Assembly (NCBI GenBank): GCA_963920705.1 | Contig: OY987231.1 | Span: 18,267,024 to 18,331,023, forward strand | Length of the DNA: 64,000 nt | Source of the DNA: Odiellus spinosus | Lineage: Eukaryota > Arthropoda > Arachnida > Opiliones > Phalangiidae | Direction of reading: 5' to 3' | Shown: positions 12,017-21,012 of the stretch, one piece after another | Layout: each line of letters opens with the position of its first letter | Position numbering within the stretch: the stretch's first letter is position 1 | Notes under the pieces: generated by a model | What the model was told of the DNA's origin: nothing | What the model saw: the letters and a program-made list of their open reading frames with translations, nothing else | Database searches by the model: none | Translations under genes and position numbers: made by a program

Positions 12017-12050
12017 TAATAAATACACCCCCTGTAAAAAATAAAAATAA
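11985..12050. repeat. Symmetry centre: near-zero-spacer hairpin
   Basis: ACAGGGGGTGTATTTATT is followed after about 17 nt of A/T (ATTTTTATTTTTTT..) by AATAAATACACCCCCTGT, its exact reverse complement. This is where the satellite changes strand. Confidence 0.92.
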
Positions 12051-12670
12051 TAAATACACCCCCCCCCCTGTAAAAAATAAAAATAATAAATACACCCCCT
12101 GTAAAAAATGAAAATAATAAATACACCCCCTGTAAAAAATGAAAATAATAAATACACCCCCTGTAAAAAATAAAAATAATAAATACACCCCCTGTAAAAA
12201 ATAAAAATAATAAATACACCCCCTGTAAAAATTAAAAATAATAAATACACCCCTGTAAAAAATAAAAATAATAAATACACCCCCTGTAAAAAATAAAAAT
12301 AATAAATACACCCCCTGTAAAAATAAAAATAATAAATACACCCCTGTAAAAAATAAAAATAATAAATACACCCCCTATAAAAAATAAAAATAAAAAATAC
12401 ACCCCCTGTAAAAAAAAAATAATAAATACACCCCCTGTAAAAAATAAAAATAATAAATACACCCCCTGTAAAAAATAAAAATAATAAATACACCCCCTGT
12501 AAAAAATAAAAATAATAAATACACCCCCTGTAAAAAATAAAAATAATAAATACACCCCCTGTAAAAAATAAAAATAATAAATACACCCCCTGTAAAAAAT
12601 AAAAATAATAAATACACCCCCTGTAAAAAATAAAAATAATAAATACACCCCCTGTAAAAAATAAAAATAA
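12017..12670 (-). repeat. Satellite block, 31-bp monomer (A2), inverted
   Basis: Reverse complement of the block at 11563-12016, about 1.4 times as long. A few units have C8 or C4 tracts in place of C5. Confidence 0.95.
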
Positions 12671-13250
12671 TAAATGAGACTTGGAAAATTGAGATTTTTT
12701 GAGATTTGAGATTTTTGAGATTTGAGATTTGAGATTTTTGAGATTTGAGATTTTTGAGATTTGAGATTTTTGAGATTTGAGATTTTTGAGATTTGAGATT
12801 TTTGAGATTTTCGAGATTTGAGATTTTCGAGATTTGAGATTTTTGAGATTTGAGATTTTTGAGATTTGAGATTTTTGAGATTTGAGATTTTTGAGATTTG
12901 AGATTTTTGAGATTTGAGATTTTTGAGATTTGAGATTTTTGAGATTTGAGATTTTTGAGATTTGAGATTTTTGAGATTTGAGATTTTTGAGATTTGAGAT
13001 ATTTGAGATTTTCGAGATTTGAGATTTTCGAGATTTGAGATTTTCGAGATTTGAGATTTTCGAGATTTGACATTTTCGAGATTTGACATTTTTGAGATTT
13101 GACATTTTTGAGATTTGACATTTTTGAGATTTGACATTTTTGAGATTTGGAAAATTGAGATTTGGAAAATTGAGATTTGGTAAATTGAGATTTGGAAAAT
13201 TGAGATTTGGTAAATTGAGATTTGGAAAATTGAGATTTGGAAAATTGAGA
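12671..13250 (-). repeat. Satellite block, 16-bp (C) then 15-bp (B) monomers, inverted
   Basis: The 16-bp unit GAGATTTGAGATTTTT dominates and passes through GAGATTTGAGATTTTC to GAGATTTGACATTTTT sub-types in order. Seven GAGATTTGG(A/T)AAATT units follow. Confidence 0.95.
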
Positions 13251-15199
13251 TAAATATAATAAATACACCCCCTGTAAATAAAAATAAATAAATACACCCC
13301 CTGTAAATAAAAATAAATAATAAATACACCCCCTGTGAATAAAAATAAATAATAAATACACCCCCTGTAAATAAAAATAAATAAATACACCCCCTGTAAA
13401 TAAAAATAAATAATAAATACACCCCCTGTGAATAAAAATAAATAATAAATACACCCCCTGTAAATAAAAATAAATAATAAATACACAACCTGTAAATTAA
13501 AATAAATAATAAATACACCCCTGTAAATAAAAATAAATAATAAATACACCCCCTGTAAATAAAAATAAATAATAAATACACCCCCTGTAAATAAAAATAA
13601 ATAATAAATACACCCCCTGTAAATAAAAATAAATAATAAATACACCCCCTGTAAATAAAAATAAATAATAAATACACCCCCTGTAAATAAAAATAAATAA
13701 TAAATACACCCCCTGTAAATAAAAATAAATAATAAATACACCCCCTGTAAATAAAAATAAATAATAAATACACCCCCTGTAAATAAAAATAAATAATAAA
13801 TACACCCCCTGTAAATAAAAATAAATAATTAATACACCCCCTGTAAATAAAAATAAATAAATACACCCCCAGTAAATAAAAATAAATAATAAATATACCC
13901 CTGTAAATAAAAATAAATAATAAATACACCCCTTGTAAATAAAAATAAATAATAAATACACCCCCTGTAAATAAAAATAAATAATAAATACACCCCCTGT
14001 AAATAAAAATAAATAATAAATACACCCCCTGTAAATAATAATAAATAATAAATACACCCCCTGTAAATAAAAATAAATAATAAATACACCCCCTGTAAAT
14101 AAAAATAAATAATAAATACACCCCCTGTAAATAAAATAAATAATAAATACACCCCCTGTAAATAATAATAAATAATAAATACACCCCCTGTAAATAAAAA
14201 TAAATAATATATACACCCCTTGTAAATAAAAATAAATAATAAATACACCCCTTGTAAATAAAAATAAATAATAAATACACCCCTTGTAAATAAAAATAAA
14301 TAATAAATACACCCCCTGTAAATAAAAATAAATAATAAATACACCCCTTGTAAATAAAAATAAATAATAAATACACCCCCTGTAAATAAAAATAAATAAT
14401 AAATACACCCCCTGTAAATAAAAATAAATAATAAATACACCCCCTGTAAATAAAAATAAATAATAAATACACCCCTGTAAATAAAAATTAATACACCCCC
14501 TGTAAATAAAAATAAATAATAAATACACCCCCTGTAAATAAAAATAAATAATAAATACACCCCCTGTAAATAAAAATAAATAATAAATACACCCCCTGTA
14601 AATAAAAATAAATAATAAATACACCCCCTGTAAATAAAAATAAATAATAAATACACCCCCTGTAAATAAAAATAAATAATAAATACACCCCCTGTAAATA
14701 AAAATAAATAATAAATACACCCCCTGTAAATAAAAATAAATAATAAATACACCCCCTGTAAATAAAAATAAATAATAAATACACCCCCTGTAAATAAAAA
14801 TAAATAATAAATACACCCCCTGTAAATAAAAATAAATAATAAATACACCCCCTGTAAATAAAAATAAATAATAAATACACCCCCTGTAAATAAAAATAAA
14901 TAACAAATACACCCCCTGAAAATAAAAATAATAAATACACCCAATGTAAATAAAAACAATAAATACACCCCCTGTAAATGAAAATAAATAATTAATGCAC
15001 CCCCTGTAAATAAAAAATAAATAATAAATACACCCCCTGTAAATAAAAATAAATAATAAATACACCCCCTGTGAATAAAAATAAATAATAAATACACCCC
15101 CTGTAAATAAAAATAAATAATAAATACACCCCCTGTAAATTAAAATAAATAATAAATACACCCCCTGTAAATTAAAATAAATAATAAATACACCCCCTG
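13251..15199 (-). repeat. Satellite block, 32-bp monomer (A), inverted
   Basis: About 60 units of TGTAAATAAAAATAAATAAT.. with CACCCCC. A distinctive variant cluster at 14900-15030 (ACCCCCTGAAAATAAAAATA, AATTAATGCACC) recurs at 19130-19220. Confidence 0.95.
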
Positions 15200-15556
15200 T
15201 AAAAAATAAAAATAATAAATACACCCCCCTGTAAAAAATAAAAATAATAAATACACCCCCCTGTAAAAAATAAAAATAAAAATACACCCCCTGTAAAAAA
15301 TAAAAATAATAAATACACCCCCTGTAAAAAATAAAAATAATAAATACACCCCCTGTAAAAAATAAAAATAATAAATACACCCCCTGTAAAAAATAAAAAT
15401 AATAAATACACCCCCTGTAAAAAATAAAAATAATAAATACACCCCCTGTAAAAAATAAAAATAATAAATACACCCCCTGTAAAAAATATAAATAATAAAT
15501 ACACCCCCTGTAAAAAATAAAAATAATAAATACACCCCTGTAAAAAATAAAAATAA
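15200..15556 (-). repeat. Satellite block, 31-bp monomer (A2), second inverted copy
   Basis: Same sub-type as 12017-12670 and followed by the same junction, so it marks the start of a second higher-order unit. Confidence 0.93.
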
Positions 15557-16082
15557 TAAATGAGACTTGGAAAATTGAGATTTTTTGAGATTTGAGATTT
15601 TTGAGATTTGAGATTTGAGATTTTTGAGATTTGAGATTTGAGATTTTTGAGATTTGAGATTTTTGAGATTTTCGAGATTTGAGATTATTGAGATTTGAGA
15701 TTTTTGAGATTTGAGATTTTTGAGATTTGAGATTTTTGAGGTTTGAGATTTTTGAGATTTTCAAGATTTGAGATTTTCGAGATTTGAGATTTTCGAGATT
15801 TGAGATTTTCGAGATTTGAGATTTTCGAGATTTGACATTTTCGAGATTTGACATTTTCGAGATTTGACATTTTCGAGATTTGACATTTTCGAGATTTGAC
15901 ATTTTTGAGATTTGACATTTTTGAGATTTGACATTTTTGAGATTTGACATTTTTGAGATTTGACATTTTTGAGATTTGACATTTTTGAGATTTGACATTT
16001 TTGAGATTTGGAAAATTGAGATTTGGAAAATTGAGATTTGGTAAATTGAGATTTGGAAAATTGAGATTTGGTAAATTGAGAT
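15557..16082 (-). repeat. Satellite block, 16-bp/15-bp monomers (C, B), second inverted copy
   Basis: It repeats the internal order of 12671-13250 (TTTTTGAGATTTGAGA, then TTTTCGAG, then GACATTTTTGAG, then the B units). The two TGAGACTTGG junctions are 2,886 bp apart. Confidence 0.95.
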
Positions 16083-19000
16083 AAATATAATAAATACACC
16101 CCCTGTAAATAAAAATAAATAAATACACCCCCTGTAAATAAAAATAAATAAATACACCCCCTGTAAATAAAAATAAATAATAAATACACCCCCTGTGAAT
16201 AAAAATAAATAATAAATACACCCCCTGTAAATAAAAATAAATAATAAATACACCCCCTGTAAATAAAAATAAATAATAAATACACCCCCTGTAAATAAAA
16301 ATAAATAATAAATACACCCCCTGTAAATTAAAATAAATAATAAATACACCCCCTGTAAATAAAAATAAATAATAAATACACCCCCTGTAAAAAAAATAAA
16401 TAATAAATACACCCCCTGTAAATAAAAATAAATAATAAATACACCCCCTGTAAATAAAAATAAATAATAAATACACCCCCTGTAAATAAAAATAAATAAT
16501 AAATACACCCCCTGTAAATAAAAATAAATAATAAATACACCCCCTGTAAATAAAAATAAATAATAAATACACCCCCTGTAAATAAAAATAAATAATAAAT
16601 ACACCCCCTGTGAATACACCCCCTGTAAATAAAAATAAATAATAAATACACCCCCTGTAAATAAAAATAAATAATAAATACACCCCCTGTAAATAAAAAT
16701 AAATAAATACACCCCCTGTAAATAAAAATAAATAAATACACCCCCTGTAAATAAAAATAAATAATAAATACACCCCTGTAAATAAAAATAAATAATAAAT
16801 ACACCCCTGTAAATAAAAATAAATAATAAATACACCCCCTGTAAATAAAAATAAATAATAAATACACCCCCTGTAAATAAAAATAAATAATAAATACACC
16901 CCCTGTAAATAAAAATTAATACACCCCCTGTAAATAAAAATAAATAATAAATACACCCCCTGTAAATAAAAATAAATAATAAATACACAGCCTGTAAATA
17001 AAAATAAATAATAAATACACCCCCTGTAAATAAAAATAAATAATAAATACACCCCCTGTAAATAAAAATAAATAATAAATACACCCCCTGTAAATAAAAA
17101 TAAATAAATACACCCCCAGTAAATAAAAATAAATAATAAATATACCCCTGTAAATAAAAATAAATAATAAATACACCCCTTGTAAATAAAAAGAAATAAT
17201 AAATACACCCCCTGGAAATAAAAATAAATAATAAATACACCCCCTGTAAATAAAAATAAATAATAAATACACCCCTTGTAAATAAAAATAAATAATAAAT
17301 ACACCCCCTGTAAATAAAAATAAATAATAAATACACCCCCTGTAAATAAAAATAAATAATAAATACACCCCCTGTAAATAAAAATAAATAATAAATACAC
17401 CCCCTGTAAATAAAAATTAATACACCCCCTGTAAATAAAAATAAATAATAAATACACCCCTGTAAATAAAAATAAATAATAAATACACCCCCTGTGAATA
17501 AAAATAAATAATAAATACACCCCCTGTAAATAAAAATAAATAATAAATACACCCCCTGTAAATAAAAATAAATAATAAATACACCCCCTGTAAATAAAAA
17601 TAAATAATAAATACACCCCCTGTAAATTAAAATAAATAATAAATACACCCCCTGTAAATAAAAATAAATAATAAATACACCCCCTGTAAAAAAAAAAAAA
17701 TAATAAATACACCCCCTGTAAATAAAAATAAATAATAAATACACCCCCTGTAAATAAAAATAAATAATAAATACACCCCCTGTAAATAAAAATAAATAAT
17801 AAATACACCCCCTGTAAATAAAAATAAATAATAAATACACCCCCTGTAAATAAAAATAAATAATAAATACACCCCCTGTAAATAAAAATAAATAATAAAT
17901 ACACCCCCTGTAAATAAAAATAAATAATAAATACACCCCCTGTGAATACACCCCCTGTAAATAAAAATAAATAATAAATACACCCCCTGTAAATAAAAAT
18001 AAATAATAAATACACCCCCTGTAAATAAAAATAAATAAATACACCCCCTGTAAATAAAAATAAATAAATACACCCCCTGTAAATAAAAATAAATAATAAA
18101 TACACCCCTGTAAATAAAAATAAATAATAAATACACCCCTGTAAATAAAAATAAATAATAAATACACCCCCTGTAAATAAAAATAAATAATAAATACACC
18201 CCCTGTAAATAAAAATAAATAATAAATACACCCCCTGTAAATAAAAATTAATACACCCCCTGTAAATAAAAATAAATAATAAATACACCCCCTGTAAATA
18301 AAAATAAATAATAAATACACCCCCTGTAAATAAAAATAAATAATAAATACACCCCCTGTAAATAAAAATAAATAATAAATACACCCCCTGTAAATAAAAA
18401 TAAATAATAAATACACCCCCTGTAAATAAAAATAAATAATAAATACACCCCCTGTAAATAAAAATAAATAAATACACCCCCAGTAAATAAAAATAAATAA
18501 TAAATATACCCCTGTAAATAAAAATAAATAATAAATACACCCCTTGTAAATAAAAATAAATAATAAATACACCCCCTGGAAATAAAAATAAATAATAAAT
18601 ACACCCCCTGTAAATAAAAATAAATAATAAATACACCCCTTGTAAATAAAAATAAATAATAAATACACCCCCTGTAAATAAAAATAAATAATAAATACAC
18701 CCCCTGTAAATAAAAATAAATAATAAATACACCCCCTGTAAATAAAAATAAATAATAAATACACCCCCTGTAAATAAAAATTAATACACCCCCTGTAAAT
18801 AAAAATAAATAATAAATACACCCCTGTAAATAAAAATAAATAATAAATACACCCCTGTAAATAAAAATAAATAATAAATACACCCCCTGTAAATAAAAAT
18901 AAATAATAAATACACCCCCTGTAAATAAAAATAAATAATAAATACACCCCCTGTAAATAAAAATAAATAATAAATACACCCCCTGTAAATAAAAATAAAT

Positions 19001-19956
19001 AATAAATACACCCCCTGTAAATAAAAATAAATAATAAATACACCCCCTGTAAATAAAAATAAATAATAAATACACCCCCTGTAAATAAAAATAAATAATA
19101 AATACACCCCCTGTAAATAAAAATAAATAACAAATACACCCCCTGAAAATAAAAATAATAAATACACCCCCTGTAAATGAAAATAAATAATTAATGCACC
19201 CCCTGTAAATAAAAAATAAATAATAAATACACCCCCTGTAAATAAAAATAAATAATAAATACACCCCCTGTGAATAAAAATAAATAAATACACCCCCTGT
19301 AAATAAATAATAAATACACCCCCTGTAAATTAAAATAAATAATAAATACACCCCCTGTAAATTAAAATAAATAATAAATACACCCCCTGTGAATAAAAAT
19401 AAATAATAAATACACCCCCTGTAAATAAAAATAAATAATAAATACACCCCCTGTAAATAAAAATAAATAATAAATACACCCCCTGTAAATAAAAATAAAT
19501 AAATACACCCCCTGTAAATAAAAATAAATAATAAATACACCCCTGTAAATAAAAATAAATAATAAATACACCCCTGTAAATAAAAATAAATAATAAATAC
19601 ACCCCCTGTTAATAAAAATAAATAATAAATACACCCCCTGTTAATAAAAATAAATAATAAATAAACCCCCTGTAAATAAAAATTAATACACCCCCTGTAA
19701 ATAAAAATAAATAATAAATACACCCCCTGTAAATAAAAATAAATAATAAATACACCCCCTGTAAATAAAAATAAATAATAAATACACCCCCTGTAAATAA
19801 AAATAAATAATAAATACACCCCCTGTAAATAAAAATAAATAATAAATACACCCCCTGTAAATAAAAATAAATAATAAATACACCCCCTGTAAATAAAAAT
19901 AAATAATAAATACACCCCCTGTAAATAAAAATAAATAATAAATACACCCCCTGTAA
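16083..19956 (-). repeat. Satellite block, 32-bp monomer (A), longest array, with 1.3-kb higher-order repeat
   Basis: About 120 units. The rare variant CTGTGAATACACC occurs at about 16611 and 17942. The string of variants after it (29-bp units, C4 units, AAAAATTAATAC, CCCCCAGTAAAT, CCCTTGTAAAT, CCCTGGAAAT) repeats in the same order with an offset of 1.33-1.36 kb. Confidence 0.95.
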
Positions 19957-19963
19957 TTTTATG

Positions 19964-20210
19964 GTTTTCGAGTTTTCATTGTACTGACAGACTAGAACTC
20001 AACACGCATAAGCTCCCTTACTATCTCTTTCGGGAAGACTTGTTTATTGTTTTCGAGTTTTCATTACTGACAGACTAGAACTCAACCCCATAAGCTCCCT
20101 TACTATCTCGCTTGCGACTACTTTCTCGTCGTTTTCTAGTTTTCATTACTAGGAAACATTCACAAGCTACCTTTTTATCTCGTTCGCGGCAACCCATTAA
20201 TAACGACGAT
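19964..20210 (+). repeat. Three diverged ~83-bp tandem repeats
   Basis: Units start GTTTTCGAGTTTTCATT at 19964, 20049 and 20131 and share ACTGACAGACTAGAACTCAA and AAGCTCCCTTACTATCTC. The third is the most diverged. They lie between the satellite and the right arm and have no partner on the left side. Confidence 0.8.
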
Positions 20211-20386
20211 TTGTTTTCTATATAGATTTTTTCTATATTGTATACCTCTGAAGATATAATGGATTTTTCTCTCATATATTATTAAGTAACCGTGGTAAGG
20301 TGGATCAGTGTTCGGCACTCGTTCTTATAGCGTGCAGCGTCGAGCGTTATGCGAGCCTGGGAGGGAGACCTCCTAAAAGATTATAT
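20211..20386. other. Unique stretch inside right arm
   Basis: No ORF. It includes a GC-richer 90 bp (GTGGTAAGGTGGATCAGTGT.. to ..GGGAGACCTCC). I could not assign it. Confidence 0.4.
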
Positions 20387-20890
20387 ATTAAATACAAGTA
20401 TATATTTTAAATTTGTATCGGACATCACGTCGTGACGTCTGGTGAGCAAGAGACGAAGTTTTTTCGATTCGATGACGTATTTCGTCTTCTTGCACAACGC
20501 CGAAGCCAACGCCGACGCCACATTGAATACAGTACCTAGACCCCACTAGGGTTGAGTCTAGCTAAAAAGTGAGAAAACCAAACTTAAATTTTTTCAAGAA
20601 AGAAATATTTTTATTGAATGATTTTTTTTTTCTTTTTTCACTTTATACAGTATTTAAATATTTTCACAAAATTTAGGCTTAATTTCTAAGTACTTAAAAA
20701 TAATCAGCAGCTTTAGTCCGACTTTTAGCCAAATCTGATAAGTTGAGTAAGTTATCAGTTAGTGACGATGGATCAGTCAATTTTCGTTTTAGTACCGGTG
20801 TTTTGGGTGTAGATGGGCTTCCTGTAGGTGTGTGATCTCTTAAAGGTGTTCGAGAAGGCGAGGGGGTGTAACTGGCTAATAAAGCTTTAT
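20387..20890 (-). repeat. Palindrome right arm (native ESS2 3' end)
   Basis: This is the original copy, since it is continuous with the intact ESS2 gene. It includes part of the last exon, the stop codon, the 3' UTR and the poly(A) signal. Confidence 0.9.
20610..20615 (-). terminator. ESS2 poly(A) signal
   Basis: AATAAA on the minus strand, about 80 nt after the ESS2 stop and followed by an A/T-rich tract. It is conserved in the left-arm copy (7830-7835). Confidence 0.7.
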
Positions 20891-21012
20891 CCGTGCTCCG
20901 ATGTATGCCTAATTTAGCGCAGGCTAAGCGCTGAGCAGCTGGGGACATTCGGTTTAGTTTCCTATCCAAAGGTGAATTACTTGGTGAAGTAGCTCCAAAT
21001 TGAGGAGAAGGC
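20694..21012 (-). CDS. ESS2: ESS2 exon 6 (last)
   Basis: Acceptor CATTTACAG. Reads PSPQFGATSPSNSPLDRKLN to KAADYF and TAA at 20694-20696. Confidence 0.95.

Larger units (their letters stand above)
7568..20890. repeat. Giant imperfect palindrome: ESS2 3' arms around inverted satellite
   Basis: The outer arms 7568-8064 (plus) and 20387-20890 (minus) are reverse complements with roughly 3% substitutions and a few indels. Inside them the satellite blocks also mirror each other around about 12017. Left of it the plus strand is G-rich (GGGGGTGTATTT); right of it the plus strand is C-rich. The halves are unequal, 4.4 kb against 8.9 kb, because blocks on the right have been duplicated. Just inside each arm lies a short unrelated stretch (8065-8257 and 19957-20386). 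Confidence 0.9.

Noticed and set aside
13497..19139. 1,880-residue open frame and the many other long frames between 8016 and 19947
   Set aside because: They are translations of short tandem repeats with no stop on one strand, appear in all frames and lack any non-repeat coding sequence.
8258..19956. CRISPR array
   Set aside because: The repeats are contiguous with no unique spacers, and the genome is eukaryotic.
8258..19956. Telomere or centromere core
   Set aside because: The monomers are not insect telomere repeats (TTAGG type), and single-copy genes flank the array on both sides within a few kb.
20290..20380. SINE-like segment with TGGTAAGGTGG
   Set aside because: It resembles a pol III A box, but no B box or poly(A)/tail repeat follows.
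7568..20890. Palindrome as a pure assembly or library fold-back artefact
   Set aside because: The two arms differ by scattered substitutions and several indels and the halves differ in block content. A fold-back read would be near identical. Not fully excluded without reads.
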